A stretch of DNA of 64,000 nt. Origin: a bacterium. Its GTDB lineage: Bacteria; Electryoneota; RPQS01. The notes below the pieces were generated by a model. That model was not told the DNA's origin, did no database searches, and saw only the letters and a program-made list of their open reading frames with translations. A program made the translations under genes and the position numbers. Within the stretch, counting starts at the first letter, position 1; each line of letters opens with the position of its first letter. This document shows positions 16,773-25,244 of this stretch, in pieces. The DNA is taken from positions 62,001 to 126,000 of the forward strand of contig DASXUQ010000012.1 in NCBI GenBank assembly GCA_036504735.1, given 5' to 3'.

Positions 16773-18080
16773 CTATCGCTGGCCGAATTTGCGTTGAACG
16801 TCGATACCCACTTTCTTCAGAAATTCGGTGGGCAGTTCTCCGCCGGCAAAAATAAACACGTAATCATTGGGCAGCACCAGCGGCGTGCCGCCGGTGTCCA
16901 GATGGACTTCATTCGCGTCGATTCGGGTCACGCCGCTGTTGAATACCGGCACTACCGCCCCGCGTTTCAGCGCCGCCTCAATCCGCTTCTGGTTGCCTTC
17001 CTTCAGACGGAAAAAGGTCTCGCGGCGGTAGGACACATGCACAACATTGTCCCGCTGCTCTGACAAGGCCAGCGCCGATTCCACTGCACTGTCGCCGCCG
17101 CCCACTACCAGCAGTTTCATTTTCTGAAACTGCTCGGGCTCGAGCAGCCGGTACGCCACCTTGGCCGATTTTTCCCCCGGCACGTCCAGCTTGCGCGGAG
17201 AGCCCCGCCGCCCAATGGCCAGCAGCACCCGCTGCGTGGGATAACTTCCCTTGGGTGTGACCACCCGGAAACAGTCATTTTCTTTCAGAATATCATCGAC
17301 GTGCTCGCCGCTGCGGATTTTCAGATCCGTCCGGGCAAACACCTCCATGAAGATTTCCAGCAGATTCTCTTTCTGAATTTCCCGGGCTTTCAGCGTGCCA
17401 TACACTGGCAGTTCCACCGGCTGCGTCATGACCAGTTTGCGGCGAGGATAGGTCAAAATCGTCCCGCCCAGATCCTCCTGATCGAGCGTCACAAAATTCA
17501 ACCCCAGCAGTTTGGCCTGCAACGAGGCGGCAACCCCCGCCGGACCCGCGCCCACAATTACGAGGTCGTACACTCCGTCCGCCCTGTGGCCATTCAGGCT
17601 TTTCGCGATGTACTCCACCGCCTCGCGTCCCTGCTTGACCGCATTGCGGATCAATCCCATTCCACCCAGTTCGCCCGCGATGTAAATACCCGGAACATTG
17701 GTCTCGAAGGTCCCGCTGACAAAGGGAATATCCACGCCGCGCTTTTCGGTGCCGAATACCAGCGTGATCGCATCCACTGGACAGGCCGCCTCGCACATCC
17801 CATGGCCGACACAATGGGAAGGATTAATCAGCGCGCCGCGATTGTTGATCAGCCCCAGCACGTCCTTTTCGGGGCAGGCCTGCACGCACGCACCCATCCC
17901 CATGCACAGGTCGGGATCAATATAGGGATGCAGCGACACCGGCTCATCCATCCCGCGCTCGACGGCCTTCTTTAAGACCTGCTCGGCATGCGCGCTCTGC
18001 TTTTTCGCCCGCAGAAAATAGATTACCGGAATACCCACGGCGATCACTGCGGTTACGATGTAGATTAAGGATTCAAGCAT
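16773..18080 (-). CDS. membrane-anchored Fe-S/FAD NAD(P)H oxidoreductase-like protein
   Basis: A 435-residue protein. Residues 1-24 form one membrane helix. Residues 55-105 hold two ferredoxin-like motifs with Cys 59, 65, 69 and Cys 90, 96, 100; the second cysteine of each classical CxxCxxCxxxCP is replaced (Met62, His93). Residues 125-160 (FETNVPGIYIAGELGG) look like the C-terminal flavin-binding part of thioredoxin reductases. Only after it comes the FAD motif GAGPAG (177-182) and then the NAD(P) motif GGGDSA (327-332). The protein probably moves electrons between a pyridine nucleotide or quinone and the cytochromes. The start is the ATG at 18080. A GTG at 18161 with GGGAGG upstream is an alternative, but it would make an inverted repeat coding. 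The gene lies between the cytochrome b-like and 20-haem genes. Confidence 0.82.
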   Translation of the reverse strand: MLESLIYIVTAVIAVGIPVIYFLRAKKQSAHAEQVLKKAVERGMDEPVSLHPYIDPDLCMGMGACVQACPEKDVLGLINNRGALINPSHCVGHGMCEAACPVDAITLVFGTEKRGVDIPFVSGTFETNVPGIYIAGELGGMGLIRNAVKQGREAVEYIAKSLNGHRADGVYDLVIVGAGPAGVAASLQAKLLGLNFVTLDQEDLGGTILTYPRRKLVMTQPVELPVYGTLKAREIQKENLLEIFMEVFARTDLKIRSGEHVDDILKENDCFRVVTPKGSYPTQRVLLAIGRRGSPRKLDVPGEKSAKVAYRLLEPEQFQKMKLLVVGGGDSAVESALALSEQRDNVVHVSYRRETFFRLKEGNQKRIEAALKRGAVVPVFNSGVTRIDANEVHLDTGGTPLVLPNDYVFIFAGGELPTEFLKKVGIDVQRKFGQR

Positions 18081-18107
18081 AAGAAGAAAAAAATCTGAAA
18101 GCAAGAC

Positions 18108-18127
18108 GGGCACGACATGTCGTGCCC
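18108..18127. repeat. perfect 20-bp palindrome
   Basis: GGGCACGACA at 18108-18117 is followed directly by its reverse complement. It lies in the 225-base gap between two same-strand cytochrome-cluster genes, which otherwise shows no gene. It could be a REP-like element, a dimeric regulator site or an mRNA hairpin. No U-run follows on the minus strand, so a terminator is unlikely. Confidence 0.6.
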
Positions 18128-18305
18128 ATACGACGGATTCTGGGTCTAAAGCGAGGGCCACGCTGCCCTCCCGGCTGACGGTCCGCTGAAGGCGAGATCT
18201 CGGCTACGCCGGACCTGAGGCCGCCGCTATGGGAGATCGTCTTGGGACCGCGCGGCCTCCATGCAGCACCCTTACGCCGCCGAGCAGGCGAAACAGGTGC
18301 AGGGG

Positions 18306-19187
18306 TTACCCCTGCTGCCCGAAGATCCAGCGGTAGCCGAAGAGGATCGTCACCACCACGTGCACGGTCATGATCACCAGCATGACAATCGCAAAGGGCC
18401 GGTGGATGAGATGCCAGTGGTGCAACAGGGCGCGGGCCGTGGAGAGAAAGGCGACGCGGCGATGGAGTTTCACTTTGCGTTTGACAATCGCCATCACGTT
18501 GTGCATCTCCACCTTGCCCAGCCCTTCCGCTGATTTCAGTTCGCGGCGGATGCGGCGCAGCCTCGACGGTAGTGTTACATCCTGCATCAGCCAATACCAC
18601 ATATTGCCCCAGCCTTGGTGCTGGACTGAACCCTCGACGCCCGAAGCCCGCTGGATCATTTGCAGTGCGGATTCGTCCAGCTTGTACTGCTCTTGCAATT
18701 GCCGCTGCAGGTCGCGGTCCATCTCGTCAAGGTCCCGTGCCGAAAGCTCCTGGCCGCTGAGGCTGTGCGGGATCTGTAGATACAAATACCGGCCCAACAC
18801 CCCGCTCAGGGCCACGCCGATCATGGACCAGAAGGAGACCGCGACTATCCCCCCAATTTTGAAACTCGTGTGAAAGATCACGAGAATCGGGCCGGTCACC
18901 CCCATCCAGATATGGTAGTTCAGCCAGTAACGGATATTGCCAGCATGCTGCATGGCCCGCAACCGTTTGCGGGCTGAATACAACAACAGGATGAGCATCA
19001 GGCCGCTGCCGACAATCCCCAGTCCGTGTCCAATGGACCCGCCGGGCTTCCACGCCATGTGCAGCGCGCTGTGTGGACGTTCCAGAGAACTCAGCGTATA
19101 GTACCCGCCGCCTTCAAAGAGGATGTTCAAAACAACGGCGAGGGTGATCGAGTACAAAACCCATAAAGAGATGCGATGAAAGGTCAT
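18306..19187 (-). CDS. membrane b-type cytochrome-like protein
   Basis: A 293-residue protein with about five hydrophobic helices: near 5-24, 52-72, 92-112, 116-138 and 262-285. A long charged cytoplasmic or periplasmic stretch lies at 145-250. Histidines placed in or next to helices (H54, H92, H106, H257-H262, H276) are suitable haem b ligands, and the general layout resembles cytochrome b561/ferric-reductase-like subunits. It is the first gene of the five-gene cytochrome cluster and would pass electrons between quinol and the Fe-S flavoprotein or periplasmic cytochromes (inference). No exact family is recognised. The stop at 18306 precedes a 225-base gap with a palindrome. Confidence 0.7.
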   Translation of the reverse strand: MTFHRISLWVLYSITLAVVLNILFEGGGYYTLSSLERPHSALHMAWKPGGSIGHGLGIVGSGLMLILLLYSARKRLRAMQHAGNIRYWLNYHIWMGVTGPILVIFHTSFKIGGIVAVSFWSMIGVALSGVLGRYLYLQIPHSLSGQELSARDLDEMDRDLQRQLQEQYKLDESALQMIQRASGVEGSVQHQGWGNMWYWLMQDVTLPSRLRRIRRELKSAEGLGKVEMHNVMAIVKRKVKLHRRVAFLSTARALLHHWHLIHRPFAIVMLVIMTVHVVVTILFGYRWIFGQQG

Positions 19188-19339
19188 AGCCTGATAAACT
19201 AAGATGCACTGAGCAAAGTCTTTCTGTTAAGAATAGAAGATACAAAATTATCCACGCAAAGCAAACAAAACCTCTACCTTGCGTAAACTTAGAACCAAAC
19301 GAACCGGATATAGTCTGCACATTCTAAATACTTCAATTA

Positions 19340-19377
19340 CAAAGACAAAAAGAGCGGCACCCGAAAAGGCGCCGCTC
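19340..19377 (-). terminator. terminator of the secreted propeller-like gene
   Basis: On the minus strand GAGCGGCGCC, a short loop and GGGTGCCGCTC are followed by TTTTTGTCTTTG. It ends transcription from 19405-21075 before the cytochrome cluster starts at 19187. Confidence 0.88.
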
Positions 19378-19404
19378 GCGGAGAAGGTTGGACGATCCGG
19401 GATC

Positions 19405-21075
19405 TCAGTTGCGCACAGCACTCACATAGTAGAACCGCTTGGTCTGAGCATCCGACTCTCCCGGCAGGGTCGCCGTGGTGTCGGTCACCGAACCGACCAG
19501 TGTTCCAAAGTCCATCATGTCCGTACCCGCGCGGATGTTGTAGCTCGTGGCCCCGGTCACCGAATGCCAGCGCAGATGAATGTCGCTGCCGACAGGAGCA
19601 ACGGTCACCTCCTGCGGAGCATCAATCGTAACCACCGGCAGATTTCCGAGGCTGCCATCCGGATTGATGTTCTGCAGGTATAGATCCCAGGAGGGATCCA
19701 CCCGGCCATCGGGCCACGTGGCCATCACCTGGCCAAACCGGTTGACATCGGCAGCGAGGCGCATCTTGATGCTGGAAACCGAACACATCACGCGGGGGGA
19801 AGTCTCCCACACCATCGCGCCGGTGCCATCTACCCGAAACGCCTCGACGCCACTGTTCTGTCCGCCGAAGGACAGCAACTTCTCGAAAACTACCACCGCA
19901 CCGTCTCCCACCGAATAGCAGAGAATATTGCTCTCCTGCAACGGATCGAGCGGCGAATAGAGGATACCGGCGTTCGTCCACTGCCGCGCACCGGTTGAAC
20001 CGATACGCTGAGCGCCGATGCTGAAATTGCCCTGGCTGGCGTCGGATTCGAGATAGGCCACGATGATTTCCTGTGTTCCGGGAATGCGGCAAGCCACCGG
20101 AGACATCTGCATCCGAACTGTGGATGTATCCGTTTGGACGCCATTCGCCGTCCACGACACCGTGGCATCGGACAGAATATGCTGTGCCCAGCAGCGCAGG
20201 TTGATTCCGCCCAACCGGCTGTCATACCACGTGCAGAAGGCGCCGCCCAGAGAATCCGCCAGCAGGAACGGCTTCACCTGAATGCCCATTCCATTGCCCA
20301 CAAAGACGGGAACGCCTGCCGCTGCCCACTGCACCGTGCCCGATGCATCAAATTTCTGCATGTAGATGTGACGCGGCGAGGAGAAAGAACTGCCCTGCCG
20401 CACCACATAGGAGGCTACAAAGCCGTCTTCCAGAGCCGGAGCAATGCGCGGATAGTCATTTCCATAAGTCGAGGTAATCGCCACGGTGGTCGGGGTCCAC
20501 AGATCCGCACCGGCCAGAGACAGTTTGCGGATCTTCACCGCATTGTGCCCGCCGGAAGCTCCCTGCCAGGCGATAATCACGTTGCCCGCGGAAGAGATAA
20601 TCACGCGCGGATCCGCTTCAAAATCCGTGTTGCCCGTTGCAGAAAGCGCGATACCATTAGCACCCCACAGGAATTCTCCATCCGGCGAGATCCGGTAGGC
20701 ATAGATGTCGCGGTTCGCATCGGTGCGCGTGTCGTTGAAGACCACAATGGCGCTGTTGGTCGAGTCCACCGCAAGGTCCCAATCGGTCAGAGAAGTGGAC
20801 TGCGGGTTGTTGCTGATCAGCAGGCCATTTTGCGCCCACAGGGGATTGCCCTGCGCGTCCAACCGCTGCAGGTACACGGCGTAACTTGCCCCGCCATGGT
20901 CGAACCAACTGACATAACAGCCGCCATCGGGCGCGGCGGCGAGCTTGGGTACTGTCTGCTCGCCGGTGCGATCACAAATAACCAGGTTGGCGTCAGGCGC
21001 CGACGGCCAGGCACCGGCCAGCGATCCCCACAGCAACAGGCCCGACACAATTACAGCCGTAAAGATTTTGCTCAT
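19405..21075 (-). CDS. secreted beta-propeller-like protein with C-terminal Fn3
   Basis: A 556-residue exported protein with signal peptide MSKIFTAVIVSGLLLWGSLA. The body has repeated blades of the kind DGGCYVSWFDHGGASYAVYL, IVVFNDTRTDANRDIYAYRI, VIIAWQGASGG and GAFCTWYDSRLGG. This is a WD-like pattern seen in secreted FCB proteins in which each blade carries an A-W-D/Y-x-R core. The last 85 residues are an Fn3-like domain ending FYYVSAVRN. No catalytic residues of sialidases are recognisable, so a binding or structural role at the surface is more likely. It is transcribed alone, with its own terminator, and lies downstream of recQ with a 50-base gap. Confidence 0.75.
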   Translation of the reverse strand: MSKIFTAVIVSGLLLWGSLAGAWPSAPDANLVICDRTGEQTVPKLAAAPDGGCYVSWFDHGGASYAVYLQRLDAQGNPLWAQNGLLISNNPQSTSLTDWDLAVDSTNSAIVVFNDTRTDANRDIYAYRISPDGEFLWGANGIALSATGNTDFEADPRVIISSAGNVIIAWQGASGGHNAVKIRKLSLAGADLWTPTTVAITSTYGNDYPRIAPALEDGFVASYVVRQGSSFSSPRHIYMQKFDASGTVQWAAAGVPVFVGNGMGIQVKPFLLADSLGGAFCTWYDSRLGGINLRCWAQHILSDATVSWTANGVQTDTSTVRMQMSPVACRIPGTQEIIVAYLESDASQGNFSIGAQRIGSTGARQWTNAGILYSPLDPLQESNILCYSVGDGAVVVFEKLLSFGGQNSGVEAFRVDGTGAMVWETSPRVMCSVSSIKMRLAADVNRFGQVMATWPDGRVDPSWDLYLQNINPDGSLGNLPVVTIDAPQEVTVAPVGSDIHLRWHSVTGATSYNIRAGTDMMDFGTLVGSVTDTTATLPGESDAQTKRFYYVSAVRN

Positions 21076-21125
21076 GGTTCACTCCTTATAAGAATATGGT
21101 ATGAATTTCCTTTTCTGCCGGCTAT

Positions 21126-22940
21126 TTACCGTGCTCGCAGCGTAGACCCTTCCGCATGGAGGCGAATTTCTGTCAGAAAGCGCGAGCCGTATTCATGGGC
21201 TTTCTTTTCTCCGACGCCACGCACAGCCAGAAATTCCTGCACCGAAGCGGGGCGGCGGCGCGCCATGTCCCGCAATGCAGCGTCATCGAAGATCATATAG
21301 GCCGGAAGGTTTTTCTCCGTGGCGATCTCGCGGCGCAGATCCTTCAGCCGCTCAAACAAATCGCGGTCCACACCTTCCCAGGAACCGGCTGCCGGACCTC
21401 CTTTGGTCTTCTGGGCCGCGCGTCCGGAGGGCTTCAGAAGCTTGGGAGATTCATCTCCCGTTAAGACCCGCCGCCCCTTGGCGGTCACTCGCAGTACCTG
21501 ATAGTCGCCGTAAGTCTCCAGATATTCCTGCCCGGTAAGCTGCTCAATCCAACTGCGAATGTTTGTCCGGTTGACATCCGACAGCAATCCCCACGTGCTG
21601 AGCCGTTCGTGGCCGTTTTCGAGAATCCGCTGGTCCTTCGATCCGCACAACACCCGCACGTTGTAGGTCACACCGAAACTCTCGCCGGTGCGAATCACGC
21701 ACGAGAGAATCTTCTGTGCCACCGTCAGGGCGTCGGGCATCAGGTCCGCGCCGCCTGCGCAGACGTCACAGGCGCCGCACGGCTCATCGGGGAGATCCTG
21801 GCCGAAATACTGCACCAGCATGCGGTGGCGGCAGGTGATTCCCGTGCAGTAACTGTACATCGTGTCCAGCTTACGGCGCATGGCCGGACCGGCCTGCGGA
21901 TCATCCAGCGGCAGCATCCGTTTCCACGCCACAATATCCCCGCCCGAATAGAACAGGCAGCAGTCCGCGTCCAAACCGTCGCGCCCCGCGCGGCCACTCT
22001 CCTGCTGGTAATGCTCCAAGGATTTCGGCATGCCCCAGTGGACGACATAGCGCACATTGGGTTTGTCGATCCCCATGCCGAAGGCCACCGTGGAAACTAC
22101 GATGGAATCGTCATCTCGAATGAACACATCCTGATTTCGGCGGCGGTCCTCATCGGACAGGCCCGCATGGTACGGCAGCGCGGGCAGCCCCTGTTTGCGC
22201 AAGGTCGTGCTCAGGGCGTCCACTTCTGCCCGGCGAATACAATAAATGATGCCCGACTCACCCTTGTGCCGGTCGATGATCTCGCCGATCTGCGCGAGTT
22301 GCTCCACCTTAGGCCGCGCCGAATAGATCAGATTGGCCCGGTCAAAGGATCCCACCAGCATTTCGGGATTTTTCAGCGCAAGCTGCGTCGCAATGTCCTC
22401 CCGTACCTGTGGCGTCGCCGTGGCGGTGTAAGCATGCACGGCCACGCCGGGGAACTGCTCTTTCAGCACTTGCAGCGCGCGGTATTCGGGCCGGAAATCG
22501 TGCCCCCAGATGCTGATGCAGTGGGCTTCATCCACCGCAAAAAAGGAGACATTGCTCTGGCGCAAATATGTCAGAAAGCCGTCCAGTACCAGCCGTTCGG
22601 GAGCCACATACAGCAGTTTGAGTTTGCGGGCGCGGATCAGCGCCGCCACCTGCTGGCGTTCCGGCGCGCTCTGCGAACTGTTCAGGAAAGCCGCAGGAAC
22701 TCCCACTTCCGAGAGCGCGTCCACCTGATCTTTCATCAGGGAAATCAGCGGCGAAACGACAATGGCCATGCCGTCCATCGCCATGGCGGGAGTTTGATAA
22801 CAGAGGGATTTGCCGCCGCCGGTCGGCAGAACGACAACCGAGTCCTTGCCTTCCATGACACAGGTCATGGCCTCCTGCTGCAAGGGTCGAAAGGTGCTGT
22901 AGCCCCAGTATTGGGACAGAATACGCTGAAGGTCAGTCAA
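21126..22940 (-). CDS. recQ: ATP-dependent DNA helicase RecQ
   Basis: A 604-residue protein with the full RecQ layout. The helicase core carries Walker A TGGGKS (40-45), DEAH (137-140), the aromatic-rich loop AHCISIWGHDFRP and motif VI QESGRAGRDG. The zinc site is C370, C388, C391, C394, followed by the winged-helix RQC region (about 405-500) and a C-terminal HRDC domain (about 525-600). RecQ unwinds DNA with 3'-5' polarity in recombination and fork repair. The predicted start codon is TTG at 22940, giving MTDLQRILSQYWGYSTFRPLQ, which aligns with the usual RecQ N-terminus; no strong ribosome site is visible. The length is normal. Confidence 0.97.
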   Translation of the reverse strand: MTDLQRILSQYWGYSTFRPLQQEAMTCVMEGKDSVVVLPTGGGKSLCYQTPAMAMDGMAIVVSPLISLMKDQVDALSEVGVPAAFLNSSQSAPERQQVAALIRARKLKLLYVAPERLVLDGFLTYLRQSNVSFFAVDEAHCISIWGHDFRPEYRALQVLKEQFPGVAVHAYTATATPQVREDIATQLALKNPEMLVGSFDRANLIYSARPKVEQLAQIGEIIDRHKGESGIIYCIRRAEVDALSTTLRKQGLPALPYHAGLSDEDRRRNQDVFIRDDDSIVVSTVAFGMGIDKPNVRYVVHWGMPKSLEHYQQESGRAGRDGLDADCCLFYSGGDIVAWKRMLPLDDPQAGPAMRRKLDTMYSYCTGITCRHRMLVQYFGQDLPDEPCGACDVCAGGADLMPDALTVAQKILSCVIRTGESFGVTYNVRVLCGSKDQRILENGHERLSTWGLLSDVNRTNIRSWIEQLTGQEYLETYGDYQVLRVTAKGRRVLTGDESPKLLKPSGRAAQKTKGGPAAGSWEGVDRDLFERLKDLRREIATEKNLPAYMIFDDAALRDMARRRPASVQEFLAVRGVGEKKAHEYGSRFLTEIRLHAEGSTLRAR

Positions 22941-23220
22941 AAGTGGGGTCTTAGCAAATATAGGAAAGGGACAACGTGAACGGTAATAATATACGCGATT
23001 GCCGGGCGGTTCGCAAGCAAACGGATTCCGGATTACAAGGAACCCATTTGTCTACGCAGAATGTATATACCCAGCAAAATCAGCCGATAAGCGCCTCAAT
23101 GGCGCAAGTCACTCCGCGGAATAGCCGGGAACAGCGGGTCAAGGTCAATGGCTGAATTCAAATTCCGACCTGACCAAGGGCGGTAGGATAGCCGCCAACT
23201 GTCCAGCAGGTGGCGGATGG
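22941..23220. other. intergenic region between recQ and a chemoreceptor remnant
   Basis: This 280-base stretch contains no gene that I can support. The promoter for leftward recQ should lie here. The right part may be further decayed sequence of the chemoreceptor remnant that begins at 23221. Confidence 0.5.
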
Positions 23221-23758
23221 CACACACAGACACAGGCGGCCTCGATTGAAGAAAGCAACGCCGGACTGGAAGAACTTTCCGGGGTGATCAGGGAGAATGC
23301 GACCCGTACCTACCGGGCCGCCGATCTAGCCACGAAAGCCCGAATGATGCTGACCGAGTCAGCTGTGGGCACCGAGCGAATGGGCGATGCCATACGGCAG
23401 ATCAAGGAGGCGTCGGGACAAACCAGCAAGATTATCAAGACCAGCGATACGATTGCGTTTCAGATCAATCTGCTGGCACTGAAGGCGGCGTGGAAGCAGC
23501 CCGGGCCGGAGAAGCAGGCAAGGGTTTTGCAGTAGTAGCCGAGGAGGTCCGCAGCCTGGCCCGCCGAGCAGCGGATGCGCCAAGGAAACCAGTGGCTTGT
23601 CGAAGACACTGTCAACCATGCGGCGGGCGGCACCATTTGGCAGAGGGTCTGCACACGTCTCTGGGCAACACGGTGACCAAAGCGGAAGCCTTCCTTGAAC
23701 TTTCCAACCGCGTCGCCAAGGGCTCGCGGGTTGTGGATGGCAAGACCGCCACGGCATA
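23221..23758 (+). pseudogene. decayed methyl-accepting chemotaxis protein fragment
   Basis: Pieces of the MCP signalling domain are readable in successive frames. QTQAASIEESNAGLEELSG and QINLLALKAA lie in one frame up to about 23490. EAARAGEAGKGFAVVAEEVR continues in a second frame after loss of one base. LVEDTVNHAAGGT appears in a third frame, and VTKAEAFLELSNRVAKGSR follows in the second again. The hairpin tip of MCPs (NLLALNAA-EAARAGEAGKGFAVVA) is therefore split by a frameshift. No sensor, transmembrane or HAMP region is present upstream and no start is visible. No other chemotaxis gene is in the window. It is a clear gene relic. Confidence 0.88.
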
Positions 23759-23811
23759 ACCGATGGCAAAGAACTGAGACCATTTTCAACGTAACCTATA
23801 AGGGCTTCTCC

Positions 23812-24684
23812 ATGCGATCCTTTCTTACGACGCTCCTGATGGCCTGCCTCGCCTGGCCGTTGCTGGCGAACGAACCGGCTTCTGCGGTGAGCCGCGAACA
23901 GGCATTATCGGAATTACGCAATGGCAATTCCCGTTTTGTGGCGGGCACGCCCCATGCGTGGGCCGCGGGCACAGCCAAACGTGAACTGCTGACCAAGGGA
24001 CAGCATCCGCTGGCCTGCGTAATTACCTGTTCGGATTCCCGCGTATCCCCGGAAATTCTGTTTGACCAATCACTGGGCAGCGTGTTTGTCGTTCGGCTTG
24101 CAGGCAACGTGGTGTCGCCGGAAGCCGTTGGTTCGGTGGAATATGCGGTGGAACATCTGCATGTTCCGCTGGTAGTCGTGCTGGGGCACTCCTCCTGCGG
24201 CGCGGTGAGCGCGGCGCTTGCTGAGCCGGATATGGAAGGACCGATCGCGACGCTGATCAACCGGATTAAGCCGTCGATCGACGCGGCAAAGCAGAAGGGC
24301 TTTGCGGGTGACGAACTGGCCGGAGCGGTGATCACCGAAAACGCACGGCATGGCGCCGAAGAACTGGTGCATGATTCACGGGCAGTGGACGAAGCCGTAC
24401 AGAAGGGCAGCGTGACCGTGCTCAGCGCGACATACGACCTGAAGACTGGCCGCGTAGCCTGGCAAACGCAGCTTTCCGCGCCGGCATTCGACGCAGCGGT
24501 GGCCACCACGCCAGCCGGGGAAAAACCGGCAACGGAGGCCAAGACAGCGACGAGCGCCACGCCGAAGACCGCAGTGGCGGCGCACAAAGAAGAGTACAAG
24601 CCGGCCACAAAGATCTTCGGCGAACCACAACCGGCACCGAAGAAACCGGCCCACGACGCGGCCTCTTACGCCGGACGGCGCTAA
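23812..24684 (+). CDS. periplasmic beta-carbonic anhydrase
   Basis: A 290-residue exported protein. Signal peptide MRSFLTTLLMACLAWPLLAN is followed by a beta-class carbonic anhydrase domain (about 27-215) with the zinc ligands and Asp/Arg dyad in CVITCSDSRVSPE and GHSSCGAV. It interconverts CO2 and bicarbonate, here in the periplasm. After about residue 215 the protein has a long Ala/Pro/Lys/Thr tail (TTPAGEKPATEAKTATSATP and onward) that looks disordered and may bind the cell wall or membrane. An in-frame ATG at 23695 would start inside the chemoreceptor relic; the ATG at 23812 is chosen because it opens the signal peptide. It is a single-gene unit with a terminator. Confidence 0.93.
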   Translation: MRSFLTTLLMACLAWPLLANEPASAVSREQALSELRNGNSRFVAGTPHAWAAGTAKRELLTKGQHPLACVITCSDSRVSPEILFDQSLGSVFVVRLAGNVVSPEAVGSVEYAVEHLHVPLVVVLGHSSCGAVSAALAEPDMEGPIATLINRIKPSIDAAKQKGFAGDELAGAVITENARHGAEELVHDSRAVDEAVQKGSVTVLSATYDLKTGRVAWQTQLSAPAFDAAVATTPAGEKPATEAKTATSATPKTAVAAHKEEYKPATKIFGEPQPAPKKPAHDAASYAGRR

Positions 24685-24711
24685 GCAAGTTTTTGAACGG
24701 GTAGAAGAGAC

Positions 24712-24743
24712 AGACAAGCCGGCGTTTTGCCGGCTTGTCTGTT
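24712..24743. terminator. terminator between carbonic anhydrase and small minus-strand gene
   Basis: A 12-bp perfect stem AGACAAGCCGGC (24712-24723) with its complement at 24729-24740, loop GTTTT, then GTTT. It serves the plus-strand gene and possibly the convergent small gene. Confidence 0.85.
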
Positions 24744-24772
24744 TAGCAGGTGATGTTTGCGAGGGTGGCGTC

Positions 24773-24982
24773 TCACTCATTGCCATCCTCCATCAGCGTC
24801 TCCCATAGCTTCCGGCGGCAAACTTCCATGCGGAGGTCGAAATCCTCGCGGCTCAACGCGGGCTCGAGCGCATGGATGATCCGGTAGATGGCATCCGGGT
24901 GCCGCCCTTCAAGTGTGGCAATCAGCATGATCCGGCAGAAGTCATCATCGATGCCCCGGATCACGGACAAGAGTTTCTCCAT
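24773..24982 (-). CDS. small hypothetical protein
   Basis: A 69-residue protein with no recognised family. The sequence (MEKLLSVIRGIDDDFCRIML at the start) is predicted helical, acidic and soluble, without signal peptide or membrane segment. Its codon use resembles neighbouring genes, and a GAAGGC ribosome site lies before the ATG. It is convergent with the carbonic anhydrase gene. The even spacing of hydrophobic residues (Leu, Ile) suggests a helical bundle or a binding partner of a larger protein, but nothing more can be said. Confidence 0.55.
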   Translation of the reverse strand: MEKLLSVIRGIDDDFCRIMLIATLEGRHPDAIYRIIHALEPALSREDFDLRMEVCRRKLWETLMEDGNE

Positions 24983-25185
24983 GTTGCCTTCAGCCCCGTC
25001 AGGAACAGATGGGTTCAGCGCGTTTGCATTCTAATAGTTTGTCGAAAAGGTTCCTCTGACAGGGGATGAGTGCGATTGTTCATTTGGATTCCGATCCGCT
25101 AAGTTTCTGTGCAGAAGAAGCTTGGGACAAAGGGCCCAATGCCGGAAGCTTAGGAGAACAGAGGCTGAGGGCCGCGAGCGGAAAC

Positions 25186-25222
25186 AGAACAGGGCGGCCC
25201 TTTGGTAAAGGTCGCCCTGTTT
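25186..25222 (-). terminator. terminator after the sigma/anti-sigma operon
   Basis: AACAGGGCGGCCCTTT (25188-25203) pairs with AAAGGTCGCCCTGTT (25207-25221) with a single mismatch, and T-rich sequence follows on the minus strand. Confidence 0.82.
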
Positions 25223-25244
25223 GATATCCGCTTGCAGGAAGAGT

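Noticed and set aside
20134-21300. A 388-codon plus-strand frame opposite the secreted propeller-like protein.
   Set aside because: It crosses the end of recQ and has an Arg/His/Gly-rich shadow composition.
21609-22979. A 456-codon plus-strand frame opposite recQ.
   Set aside because: RecQ on the other strand has every family motif. The opposite frame gives a His/Gln/Arg-rich translation with no known domain.
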